Below, in pieces: positions 9,887 through 20,680 of a stretch of DNA of 64,000 nucleotides. A program made the position numbers and the translations under genes. The notes beneath the pieces are model-generated. The model was given only the letters and a program-made list of their open reading frames with translations. It was not told where the DNA came from and made no database searches. The stretch is taken from NCBI RefSeq assembly GCF_009389715.1, contig NC_052409.1, positions 9,341,213 to 9,405,212 of the forward strand. Reading direction: 5' to 3'. How positions within the stretch are numbered: position 1 is the first letter of the stretch; each line of letters starts with the position of its first letter. The stretch comes from Phoenix dactylifera (taxonomy: Eukaryota > Streptophyta > Magnoliopsida > Arecales > Arecaceae).

Positions 9887-12121
9887 ATGAAGTTGAGAAG
9901 TAAGGGAGCCTCTAACATCTCCCGGCGTCCCCCGCAAAGCCCTGGACACTCTGTCCAGAATTCTCCAACTCCGGCTGACCCAGTTCCTCTGGTCCAGCCG
10001 GAACAGTTCGACGCCTTGGTACAGCAAGTCCAGGCCTTGGCCGCCGCCGTTCAGAGTTTGCGGCGCGAGGAAGCTTTGCCTACGCTCCCCCCACGGGCTC
10101 AGGGCCCGCCGGAGTGTCCCCCCAACGGCCCGGTTTTTCCAAGCCAAAACTTGCATGGCTCTTCTAGAGCCAATAACGGAGAACGAGCTTCTCCCCGGAG
10201 GGAATTACCGGGAGAAGGTTTCGATCGGAGGCCCCAGCTTTCTGAGGCAGAGTCAGCCCCAGATCACCGTGAGCCGGCGCAAACCACAGCGACAATCCCA
10301 CGGATGGGGGAGCTCGACCGGAAAGTTGAGCATCTGGAGCGTCAGATTGCAGCGCTCCACAGCAAGAACGCAAGACAAGAGGGAGACTTTGAGTTCACCA
10401 CCAAGTCCCCCTTTTCCCGCCAGATCGAGGATGGGCCGGTTCCCGCGAGGTTCAAAATGCCTCAGGTGGAACCCTACAACGGGACGACCGACCCTCTCGA
10501 CCACCTGGAGAGCTATCGGGCCCTCATGGCCCTACAAGGGTCCTCGGAGGCCATGCTCTGCAAGGCTTTCCCAGCGACCCTCCGAGGGACCGCTCGGCTT
10601 TGGTTTTCTGGGCTGAAGCCGAATACGGTGTCCTCTTTTGAGCAGCTCGGCAGGCAGTTCGCCACCAACTTCGCTGCCAGCCGTCGCCAGCGACGAACGT
10701 CAGACTCCCTCCTCGACATCAAACAGAAAGAGGGGGAGCCCCTTAAGGAGTACCTGGACCACTTCACCGCCGCCACATGGGAGGTTCGCGAGCTGGACCA
10801 GTCGATGGCTATGTCGGCTCTGAAGACAGGGGTTCGCTCCTACCGATTCCTCTTCTCCATCGAGAAGAGCTTCCCGGCCGACTTCACTGAAATGTTGGCC
10901 CGAGCCCGGAAGTATGCCAAGGCCGAGGAGGCAGTTGCATCCAGGCGGGGGGCAATTGAGCCCGCCTCCAAGAAGCAGAAGAAACGCCGCGAGGAGCGCG
11001 GCCGACAAAGGAGCCGATCCCCCCGCCGAGAGAAGAACCTCCCCAGACTGAGAAGTCCGCCCCGACAGCAGAGGCGACCTCAGCAAAGGACCCCTCCTCG
11101 GCCGAGGTCCCCACCACGGCCTCGGACGTACCCGGGAAAGTACGAGAACTACACACCCGTCAACGCTCTCCGGGCCGAAATCCTGATGGAAATCGAGGGC
11201 CGGGACTTCTTCCGACCCCCGCCTCCTATGCGAGACACGGGATTTCCCCGGAATCCCAGGAAGTATTGCCGCTTCCACCGAGATCGTGGGCACGACACAG
11301 AGGACTGCTACCAACTCCGGGATGAGATAGAGGCGCTCATCCGACGGGGAGTACTCAACCGGTTCGTGAGGAACCGACCTGAGGAAAGGAGGCCGGCGGA
11401 GAATGTCGCACCAACCGAAAATCCGCGCGACAACAGGCCCATCGCCGGCACCATCAACATGATCGGGCGGGCCTCGGCAGGGACGGCCGCCCTGGGAGCA
11501 CCCCCGAAGCGCCCGCGTACTGGTGAAGTCATCTCGTTCTCGGATGAGGATTTAGAAGGGGTCGAAACCCCCCATGATGACGCTGTGGTCATCTCTATGA
11601 TTGTAAATAGGTTTGATGTAAAGCGTGTCCTAGTTGACAATGGAAGCTCAGCCAACATTTTGTATTATCATGCCTACCAAAAAATAGGATTGACAGAAGG
11701 GCATCTCCGGAGAGTCAATGCCCCGTTGGTTGGGTTTACCGGAGATGCAGTCCCGGTTGAAGGTGAGGCTAGCTTCCTTGTCACAGTCGGCCTCGCCCCC
11801 CGGGAGAGCACAGTGAGGATGGACCTCCTGGTGGTCCGTTTGCCCTCGGTCTACAACGCCATCCTTGGGCGCCCAGGGCTAAATGCCCTTCGAGCCGTGG
11901 TTTCAACTCGCCATTTGCTCATACGGTTCCCCACCAACCAAGGAGTAGGCGAGGTCCGCGGAGACCAGCTGGTCGCCAAGCAATGCTGCATGGCGGCCCA
12001 CACAGTAAAGCAACCAGCCGAGGCGCCGGACCACCCGATGGGCCCTTCGCTGCCCATAGAAACCCTCGATGCGAGGGACACCCTCTGGAAATCCTACTAC
12101 AAGAAAATTTTCCCGAGCTAA
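9887..12121 (+). CDS. Ty3 Gag with retropepsin-like protease
   Basis: A 744-residue ORF if started at ATG 9887, the first in-frame Met after the LTR; the open frame itself extends back into the LTR. The central part has the retrotransposon Gag fold (PLDHLESY..., W-F-x-GL, FEQLGRQF..., LKTGVRS). It is followed by a basic, Pro/Arg-rich stretch at about residues 350-430 and a Cys/His cluster (C-x2-H-x5-H-x4-C, near 11268-11310) probably replacing a zinc knuckle. The protease active site reads VDNGSS near 11634 and an ILGRP segment follows. Gag forms the particle and the protease matures it. The frame ends at TAA 12119-12121 just where pol similarity begins in another frame, so either frameshift expression or a mutation joins them. 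Confidence 0.85.
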   Translation: MKLRSKGASNISRRPPQSPGHSVQNSPTPADPVPLVQPEQFDALVQQVQALAAAVQSLRREEALPTLPPRAQGPPECPPNGPVFPSQNLHGSSRANNGERASPRRELPGEGFDRRPQLSEAESAPDHREPAQTTATIPRMGELDRKVEHLERQIAALHSKNARQEGDFEFTTKSPFSRQIEDGPVPARFKMPQVEPYNGTTDPLDHLESYRALMALQGSSEAMLCKAFPATLRGTARLWFSGLKPNTVSSFEQLGRQFATNFAASRRQRRTSDSLLDIKQKEGEPLKEYLDHFTAATWEVRELDQSMAMSALKTGVRSYRFLFSIEKSFPADFTEMLARARKYAKAEEAVASRRGAIEPASKKQKKRREERGRQRSRSPRREKNLPRLRSPPRQQRRPQQRTPPRPRSPPRPRTYPGKYENYTPVNALRAEILMEIEGRDFFRPPPPMRDTGFPRNPRKYCRFHRDRGHDTEDCYQLRDEIEALIRRGVLNRFVRNRPEERRPAENVAPTENPRDNRPIAGTINMIGRASAGTAALGAPPKRPRTGEVISFSDEDLEGVETPHDDAVVISMIVNRFDVKRVLVDNGSSANILYYHAYQKIGLTEGHLRRVNAPLVGFTGDAVPVEGEASFLVTVGLAPRESTVRMDLLVVRLPSVYNAILGRPGLNALRAVVSTRHLLIRFPTNQGVGEVRGDQLVAKQCCMAAHTVKQPAEAPDHPMGPSLPIETLDARDTLWKSYYKKIFPS

Positions 12122-15100
12122 CCGTGCAGGTCGGCTCCGGCCTCGGCGCCCGCGAGAGGGATTGCCTCGTCAGTTTCCTGCGGGACAACGCTGACGTCTT
12201 CGCCTGGTCGCCCGCGGACGTGCCAGGAATTGACCCTGAGGTCATGGTCCACCGACTCCAGGTGAGATCGACCAGCAGGCCTGTAAAGCAGAAGAAAAGA
12301 GGCTCCGCCCCGGAACGACAACGAGCTGCGGCTGAGGAGGTGGACAAACTCCTCGGGGCCGGCTTCATCCGGGAGGTCTCCTACCCGGACTGGCTCGCCA
12401 ACGTAGTCCTCGTAAAGAAGGCCAATGGGAAGTGGCGTATGTGCGTGGACTATACCGACCTGAACAAGGCCTGCCCGAAAGACAGCTTCCCCCTCCCGAG
12501 CATCGACCAACTCGTCGACTCCACTTCAGGACACCAGCTGCTAACCTTTATGGACGCCTTTTCAGGGTACAATCAAATCCGAATGGCGCCAGAAGACGAG
12601 GAGAAGACGGCCTTCATCACCGACAAAGGCACCTACTGCTACAAGGTGATGCCCTTTGGCCTGAAAAACGCTGGGGCCACATATCAGTGACTGGTCAGCC
12701 AAATTTTTAAAGACCAGATCGGTCGGAACATGGAAGTCTATGTGGACGACATGCTGGTAAAGAGCCGAGCGGCGGAACACCACATAGCCGATCTTAACGA
12801 GACATTCGCCAAGCTCAGAAGATATCAAATGAAACTCAACCCGGCGAAGTGCGCGTTCGGGGTCACCTCGGGCAAGTTCCTGGGTTTCATAGTGACCCAG
12901 CGCGGAATTGAAGCCAACCCGGAGAAAATCCGGGCACTGCAAGAGATGTCGCCTCCAAAGACTGTTAAGGAGGTGCAACGGCTCGCGGGGCGGGTTGCCG
13001 CCCTGGGAAGGTTCGTCTCTCGGTCAGCCGAGCGATGCCTCCCCTTCTTCAAGAGCCTTAAACGGCCGAAAGACTTTCGGTGGACAGAAGAATGCCAGCA
13101 GGCCTTTGAAGAGCTTCGGAGCCTTCTGGCCTCTCCCCCGCTGCTCACCAAGCCCCAGAAAGGCGAGGTCCTTTACTTATATCTGGCTGTCTCCCCAGCT
13201 GCAGTAAGCTCAGTCCTCGTCCGGAAAGAGGACAAGCTCCAAAAGCTGGTCTATTACACCAGCCGGGTTCTCAGGGATCCTAAGACCCGATATTCTAAAC
13301 TTGAGAAGACCATCTTCGCTCTCATCATCTCGGCTCGGAGACTCAGGCCTTACTTCCAAGCCCACACGATAGCTATATTGACCGACCAGCCTATGAAGCA
13401 AATACTGCAGAGGTCGGATCGTGCGGGGAGGATCGCCAAATGGGCGGTCGAGCTCGGGGAATTCGACCTCGAATATCGGCCCAGGCCGGCTATCAAAGCT
13501 CAGATACTCGCCGACTTCATCGTGGAGTGCACCCTTCCGGACGACCCCGAGAGGCCACCCGAATCCTTAGAGGAGGCCCCGAGGCAGCCATGGGTCCTGC
13601 ACTCGGACGGGTCTTCGACCTCGGAGGGTAGCGGGGCCGGACTCATCCTCGCCAGCCCAGACGGAGTGGTGGCAGAGCAAGCTTTGCGCCTCGAATTCCC
13701 GGCCTCGAACAATGAGGCCGAGTATGAGGCTCTCATCGCCGGGCTCAAGCTGGCAAAGGAACTAAAAGTGGAAGACCTGACGGCCTTCAGCGACTCCCAG
13801 CTGGTAGTGAACCAGGTCCAAGGAGACTTCGAAGCTAAAGAGCCGTCCATGCAAAAGTATCTCCAAAAGGTGCGGGAACTCGTATCTGCCCTGAATTCTT
13901 TCAATATTCAATACATCCCCAGAGCGGAAAACCTCAGAGCAGACCAGCTATCCAAATTGGCAACCTCCCGCATGAGCGAGCTTCCCAAGGGAACAGCGCT
14001 CGAGTATCTTCGGATCCCCAGCACGGAGGAACCCGAGCCCACCATGTGCATCGACTCCGAGCCAAGCTGGATCGATGGGCTCGTCTGCTACCTTCAGGAC
14101 GGAACCCTACCTCACGACGAGACGGAAGCTCGCCGAATCAAGCGCCAGGCCCCCCGGTATGTCCTATACGAGAATAGACTCTACCGGCGATCATTTACTT
14201 CTCCCCTCCTCAGATGCCTCCGCCCCTCCGAGGCGGACTATGCCCTCCGAGAGGTCCATGAAGGGATCTGCGGAAATCACCTGGGGGGTCGGGCATTAGC
14301 CCATAAGGTCCTGCGACAAGGATATTATTGGCCCACACTCCAGAAGGATGCAGCGGATTTCGTCCGGAAGTGCGATCGGTGCCAGCGAAACGCCAATGTC
14401 CAGCGCCGACCTTCAGCTCTGCTGACCTCCATCATCGCCCCCTGGCCGTTTGCCCAATGGGGGATCGACATCCTGGGGCCCTTTCCCCTGGCCACCGGAC
14501 AGAGAAAGTTCCTGGTCGTCTCCATCGACTACTTCACCAAATGGGTCGAGGCCGAGCCCGTCGCCCGGATCACCGAGCAAAAGATGCGAGACTTCGTGTG
14601 GAAGTCCATAATCTGCAGATTCGGACTACCCCGTATCCTTATATCTGACAATGGTCGACAATTTGACAATGTTCATTTCAGGGAATTTTGCTCTGAGCTC
14701 GGCATTGATCACCGTTTCACTTCAGTCGCTCACCCCCAGACAAATGGGGAAACTGAGGTAACTAACCGCACTATTTTGCAGGGGCTCAAGGCTAGGCTTG
14801 ATCGGTCCAAAGGACAGTGGGTCGAGGACTTGTACAATGTCCTTTGGGCGTACCGGACCACGTTCCGACTGCCCACGGGAGAGACCCCCTTCAACCTAGC
14901 ATACGGCACTGAGGCCGTCATCCCGTTGGAGATCGGCCTGCCTTCTCCAAGGGTGGAGCATTACGACCCCGACATCAATTCTTCCCAGCTCAGGAGCAAC
15001 TTGGACCTCGTCGAAGAGACAAGAGAGGTCGCCCGGGTCCGCATGGCGAGATACCAACAGCGAACGGCCCAATACTACAACGCCAGAGTCAAGCCCAAGC

Positions 15101-15300
15101 TCTTCAAAGTGGGGGACCTCGTCCTCAGGAGAGTCGAGGCTTCTCAACCGACCGAGCAAGGGAAGCTCGCCCCAAATTGGGAAGGGCCGTATCAGATCGC
15201 CCGGGTGCAACGACCAAGGGCCTATAAATTAAAGTCCCTAGAGGGGACCCTGATCCCGCGAAGCTGGAACTCCGAGAATCTACGAACGTACTACCAGTAA
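12085..15300 (+). pseudogene. Ty3 Pol: RT, RNase H, second RNase H, integrase; one in-frame TGA
   Basis: Read in one frame from 12085 to the TAA at 15298-15300, with a single TGA at 12688-12690 inside the RT. RT motifs are clear: VDYTDLNKACPKD, MPFGLKNAGATYQ and catalytic YVDD near 12739. The RT-linked RNase H follows (YYTSRVL, LTDQP). Then comes a second RNase H beginning HSDGSS near 13601, with NNEAEYEAL and FSDSQLV. Integrase shows an H-x-GG...C-x2-C zinc-binding region and the DDE core (GIDILGP, SDNGRQF, and the Glu in NGETEV). This copy cannot make full Pol without stop readthrough. Dual RNase H supports placement in Tat. Confidence 0.9.
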
Positions 15301-15593
15301 AACCCCTAGGGGTTCAAGACAATCAGGACAATGGACTCAGCTTCCTTTTCGCAAATAATTCTCTTATCTTGATGGCTGTAATTCTCTTCTAATATTGGGT
15401 CGTCTGTGATCCTCAGATTCCCCGGCCAAAATCGGGATGCCTCGAGGCTCGACCGTAGAGTCCCAAACTCCCTCGACCTCGGGAAGAATCGCAGGACGAC
15501 GAAATATCGACTTGGCGCGAAATTCCCTCGACTAAGGTCGGGATGCCCCGGTTCGTCGGGATGCCCCGGCTATAGGGATGCTCGAGACGTCAA
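15301..15593 (+). other. Ty3 element, spacer after pol
   Basis: No ORF of note. It contains the first degenerate copy (about 15420-15545) of the CGGGATGCC...TCGACC motif that is repeated further on. Confidence 0.5.
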
Positions 15594-15880
15594 GATATGA
15601 GTATGGTCCTCTCTGACCAGACGAGCTCGGCTCGTTCTCCATCAACTTCCATCTATGAGCACGGTCCTCTCTGACCAGACGAGCTCGGCTCGTTCTCCAT
15701 CAACTTTCATCTATGAGCACGGTCCTCTCTGACCAGACGAGCTCGGCTCGTTCTCCATCAACTTCCATCTATGAGCACGGTCCTCTCTGACCAGACGAGC
15801 TCGGCTCGTTCTCCATCAACTGCCATCTATGAGCACGGTCCTCTCTGACCAGACGAGCTCGGCTCGTTCTCCTACCTCGA
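15594..15880 (+). repeat. 58-bp tandem repeat, five copies
   Basis: Five head-to-tail units with a 58-bp period. The landmark GGTCCTCTCTGACC starts near 15605, 15663, 15721, 15779 and 15837. Units are nearly identical, which indicates recent expansion or homogenisation. Short ORFs that span it arise from the repeat and are not genes. Confidence 0.9.
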
Positions 15881-16510
15881 CCAAGGTCGGGATGCCCCGA
15901 GGGTCGACCGTAGAGAACCAGACTCCCTCGACCTCGGAAAGGCGCCGTGAGGGGTGGAAAGGGTGGCTCCACCCGGGGCGCCACGAAGTGGACCCCCGGG
16001 AGCGGTCGACGATCCCCGATCCCCGAAGCGAGCGATCCCTCGACTAGGGTCGGGATGCCCCGAGGGTCGACCGTAGAGAACCAGACTCCCTCGACCTCGG
16101 GAAGCGTCGCAGGTCGGTAGAGCGTGCCCAGACCCGCCGACTTGACGAACGATCCCTCGACTAAGATCGGGATGCCCCGAGGGTCGACCGTAGAGAACCA
16201 GACTCCCTCGACCTCGGGAAGAAGCCGTAAGGGGTGGAAAGGGTGGCTCCACCCGGGGCGCCACGAAGTGGACCCCCGGGAGCGGTCGACGATCCCCGAT
16301 CCCCGAAGCGAGCTGTTCCTCGACTAAGGTCGGGATGCCCCGAGGGTCGACCGTAGAGAACCAGACTCCCTCGACCTCGGAAAGCGTCGCAGGTCGGTAG
16401 AGCGTGCCCAGACCCGCCGACCTGACGAACGATCCCTCGACTAAGGTCGGGATGCCCCGAGGGTCGACCGTAGAGTCCCAAACTCCCTCGATCTCGGGAG
16501 GCACCACAGG
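15880..16510 (+). repeat. Composite tandem repeat of about 275 bp in the Ty3 3' region
   Basis: A module starting CTCGACTAAGGTCGGGATGC recurs near 15880, 16040, 16155, 16317 and 16437. Alternating spacers of about 160 and 115 bp give a higher-order unit of about 275 bp. Minus-strand ORFs across this region translate as repeats and are discarded. Tandem arrays in this position are known in Tat elements. Confidence 0.8.
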
Positions 16511-17659
16511 TCAGCAAAGCGTCCACGGACTCGCCGACCTGACGCAAGATCCCTCGACCGAGGTTGAGGCGCCCGAGGTCCTACCATGGGGTCTGAAACT
16601 CCCTCGACCTCGCAGAGAGCTACAATTCAATAAAGCCTCGCCAAATCCTTTCAACCTCGGTGGGCGCTGTTGGTCCGTGAGAAACCCGAGCCCCCCTTTA
16701 AGTCAAAATGACCCCGGAAGTCGACGAGGAAAGGAGGCAACCTACTCCACCATGCGAAGCATAACTCCGAGAATGCAAGAGGTACGTCTAACTAGACGCC
16801 CTCCTTGTCAAATTTTATCTACATACTGATGAACGGAATCTCAACGTTGGAGTCTTATCACGCCCCAAAGCCGGGCTTCTCCAATAGGTCGGCTTAAGAC
16901 CGACCCCCTAACTACACTATGTATGCTCCGTTCGTCAAGTCTCCGCAATCTGTACAAAGGCTTCATAAATTAGGGCCCAACTCGGCTCTTCTACGTAAAC
17001 TCCGACGTCCGGCTGAGAAAGTGGTCCCGGCCACGAGTGTACCAGCCAAACACGGGTACCAAGGCAATCTCTGGAAATCCTGGCCTTGTTCACCGAAATC
17101 TCGGCAGAATCCGAGAATGATAACTATGAAAACCTTCGACGATGACTTACTTATTAGCCCGCGCTCCCTATGAGGGGTTCGGAGTTAAGTTCGGAAACCC
17201 GACTGAAATCTCCGAATAGCAGCAGGCATAGACCTAGTCCGGTCTTACTTGAAGGGCTAAGGCCCAACCTCGATGCCTTGGGATTTCCCTAAAGGCTAGA
17301 CATGATGACTTCCACGATCCTTAGATCCGAGCTATGGAACTTGGAGGAATTTTCTAAAAAACCTAAGACTTGGAGCTCCTTTTGGTCGGAATGACTAGAA
17401 CCCGAGAAGGTTAAGACATAGCCCGGGAAAAGGGAACAACTTCGTTAAGCAAACCGAAAACTAAGATGTGAAGCTAGAGGTCGTCGAGGCAGTTAGCTAA
17501 GGCTCTAGCCTCGTTCGCAACAAAAAAGAAAGACAAACACATGATGATGAAAGTGTTTTTCATTAACAGAAGGCCGAAGGCCGATTACAAAATTGGAGGT
17601 CGACCATTTAAGAGCCGACCTCGGATACAATGAAAAAGAAAGGAAAAATACGCTAAGTC
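16511..17659. other. Ty3 element, non-coding part between repeats and antisense gene
   Basis: No supported gene. It probably contains the 3' UTR of the antisense gene on its right side. Confidence 0.5.
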
Positions 17660-19788
17660 CTAAGCGGCGGGAGCAACGTCCGGGGGGTCGTCCGGCACAT
17701 TGATGATCTCGAGGTTTTCAGCCGGCACGGGCTCGGGGTCGGGGGCAGGGGCCTCGAGTACCGCCTCCGGGACGGCGTCCGTCTCGGCCGCCGGAGCCGC
17801 CTCTATGGTGCCAATCGCCTCGGCCGCCCCCGTCGAAGGCTCGGCGGGGTCTTCTTCATATATCCCCGCCTCGGATGTCAAAATGGTGGGGAGGGCTTCC
17901 ACGTCGGACCCCAGGCCCAGGTCCTCCCTCGGACGGACCGTCGAGAGGTCGTACTGAGGGCAGTACCGGCGCATCTGAGCCCGGAAGTTCTCGAAACCTC
18001 GGAGGAACCCGTCCACTGTCTCCTCCTCCAACATGTCGCGGAACTCTTGCGACTCCTTGAAGAGCTCCACGGCATTTTCGGCTCGCTCGAGTGCCCTCCT
18101 CTCCCGGGCCTCAAGTTGCTCGATTCGGAGGCGGGAGACCCCGTCCTCATGCTTGAGGGCCGCGACCTCGGCCTGGACCTCCCCTAAGCGCGCCTCCGTG
18201 CCGCGCAAGGCCGACCTGGTTAGGGCATGGGCGGCCTTCTCCTCCCCGAGCCCCTCCGCCATGGCGAGGCGCTCAGCCTCGGTGGCCGCCCACCGAGCCT
18301 CGGCCGCGGCCAACGCCGCCTCCAGCTCGGCGACTCTTTTCTTGGCCGGCTCTAGCTGTCGGCCGAGCTGTCGGACTTCTTCCCGACACCCGTGGGCGAT
18401 GAACGCCAAGGTGTCGAGCTCGAGAATATGCTGAAAAGGAAGAGACGAGGGTATTGTGAGTTGAAAAGCACACAAGTACACTAGTAACTCAAGGAAATTA
18501 AGAAGGAAGCTTACCCGGGCAGTGTTGCAGTAAGCGCTGCCAACGACCTCCTCCAGCGAAATATTCCGGAACACGGCCCGGTCCGCTGGAAGTACCGCAC
18601 GCCGCAACATGGAACGCGCGACCTCGGCATCCTGAAAGGCTGAGCTCCCCTCGGGAATAGGGGAGTCCGGCTCAACCGACTCTTCTCGGAAAGCCCGGGA
18701 AGAGCTCGGCACGACCGGGCCCGAGGTCCCGGAGCCGCTCGCTTCGGGGCCTCGAGCAAGCCCGGGTTCTGGCCGCTGCGGGGCCATGGACGACTCCCCC
18801 CGCTGGGCAAGGGGGGCAGGGCAAGGAGGGGCCGACGGGCCCGCATCACTAACGACCCGCTCCCGCCTCGGGTCGGCTGCAGGGGCCCCCGCCTCGGGGC
18901 CACTCGTGCCGGCTGAACTGGAGGCGCCGTCCGACCTCGCCCTCTTCCGGGGCTGGGGCCTAGCTCCCCCGACCTCGGCCTCTCGTCTCCTCAGGCGAGA
19001 GAAAAGTGATGTGTTGCTGGTCGGCAGGCGGGGAATATCTGAAATCAAAATTTCGTTAAGTATCAGGCCAGTGACAGTAAAAGCAAAGAACGAAGAAAAA
19101 ATAAAATAATGTAACCACCCTTACCCTCGGGGCGCGCCGAGCTCAGACCTACGCTCGCCAGGGCGTCCTCCCGCAGGAGCTCGGTCAGGTCGTTGCCCCT
19201 CCCGAGGGCTCGCACGGAGTCCAGGGTCCTCAGCTCCCTCCTCGAGGGCTCGGAGAGCTTATTGAGGGTCTTCAACCGAGGGTTCCCCCACCTCGGGTCG
19301 AACCCCCAAGGCGCCTCGGACGCCAGGAAGAAAAACTTCCCCTTCCACTCATGAATCGAGGAAGGGGCACCCTGGAAGAGTGACATACCGCCCCGAAAGG
19401 CGAAGTATAGCCACCCTGCATCCGCCGGGTTCTTCTTTAACAGAAAACACCGGCGGAAGAGGCCTACCGAGATCGGGATCCCGTGCCCAAGGCACAGGGA
19501 CAAGAACCCGATTATGGTCCTCCACGAGTTCGGAGCCAACTGCGCCGGGACAAGCTGGTACTCGGCCAACAGCTGGCTCACGAACTCGTGGGCGGGAAAA
19601 CGTAGGCCAGCCCAAAGTGTCTCGCGGTAGACCGCGATCCGACCTGGGGGCGGCTGCGTCACCCTGTCCTCCGTCCCCGCAGTTTCAAGACAAAACCCGG
19701 GCTGGAAGAAGAACCGGGAGCGGATCAGCTCCAACTCCTCCCCCGACAGGCTCGATCCCACTTCCTCAGGACCCAAACCCATTCCCAC
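17660..19788 (-). CDS. Antisense accessory gene of the Ty3 element (Transposase_28-like N-terminus, coiled coil)
   Basis: Three exons on the minus strand: 19788-19125, 19038-18515 and 18430-17660. GT-AG introns are 86 and 84 bp, and phases join to give 652 residues. Exon 1 resembles the PF04195 'putative gypsy type transposon' domain: FPAHEF...LAEYQLVPAQL, NSWRTIIGFL, an H-G-IPISVGLF segment and WKGKFFF. Exon 2 is a low-complexity Ser/Pro/Arg-rich linker. Exon 3 starts with a long Ala/Glu/Arg coiled coil (about residues 410-520) and ends acidic and Pro-rich. The second intron is also open in frame, so retention would add 28 residues. A TATATAAA at 20003-20010 fits its own promoter. Extra antisense ORFs are known in plant Tat elements; their function is unknown. 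A captured host gene is the alternative. Confidence 0.8.
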
Positions 19789-20002
19789 AGAAGAGCGAAA
19801 TAAAAGTTAAAAAAAGCAGAAAATGGAAGCTGGGGAGGAGAAAAAAAGGGAACCCTAGTGAAAACAGGGTGAAAACCTACTGGACATCGCCGGAAATCGC
19901 TCCGGGCACCGACGGCAGGGTTCGGTTAAGAAAGGAAGCAAGGGAGAAAGGCGACGAAAATAAGAAGCAGCCAAATAAGACCTTTAGGGCAACCTCAAGG
20001 GG

Positions 20003-20010
20003 TTTATATA
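20003..20010 (-). promoter_or_regulatory. TATA box for the antisense gene
   Basis: TATATAAA is read on the minus strand 215 bp upstream of the antisense ATG at 19788. It lies in a GC-rich surround, so it stands out. It implies transcription opposite to the genomic RNA. Confidence 0.6.
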
Positions 20011-20680
20011 GACCCCCCTGACGGCCCAGATCGATGGGGTCGGTTCCCATCCCTCGATCGGGTTGCGCCACGCGTCGACCTCGTAAGCCGAGGCACCGTA
20101 TTCACTCCGGATTAATAAATCGGGTACGAAATCGAAGCGTTGTCCCGTCGGATCTCGGGGCCTCATCATGGGTCTGCAAAATTAAATCGTCTTGAGGAAC
20201 GAACGGACGCCGCCCCGCTCCCCTCATTTAATAAGATCTGGGACACGTGGAGCCTCGATGTGGCCTCCACCTCTCCGGAATCGTGATCCAGTAACACGAA
20301 ATCGGAAGCGTCCGACCTTGGGTCACGCCGCGTGTCCGTTTTAAACCCCATAACGGCACACTCATTAATGAGCGAGAAGCCTCTATTACGGGATTGAGGC
20401 ACCGCCTCGACGAGCCCGAAGACCCCCATCATTAATCCGCCGTAAGGCGATCCTGGCAATTCAAGAGGCGCCACCTCCGCTTCAAGAAGCATAATGATAC
20501 GAGCTTCATCATAAGCTCACTGAATAAAGCAGCCTCGAGACGCCAAAGGGCGCAGGTTTCACCATGAAAGCTCCGAGAAGCGCAAGGGGGCGGACGAGAC
20601 TCGCCCCCCAACCTCAGTGACAGACTTTACTTCCCTCGTCCGAGCCCACAAATCGCTCGAACTCGGAAGTCGGGGGGTAG
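20011..20680 (+). other. Ty3 element, 3' non-coding end with polypurine tract
   Basis: No gene. The last 17 bases (20664-20680, CGGAAGTCGGGGGGTAG) are purine-rich and abut the 3' LTR, as expected for the plus-strand primer. Confidence 0.65.

Noticed and set aside
10700..11314. Long minus-strand ORFs over gag
   Set aside because: They are complements of the GC-rich, biased gag codons and show no motif.
15769..16547. Overlapping ORFs on both strands with repeated GRPSGHPD-type peptides
   Set aside because: They come from the tandem DNA repeat; the peptide repeat mirrors the DNA period.
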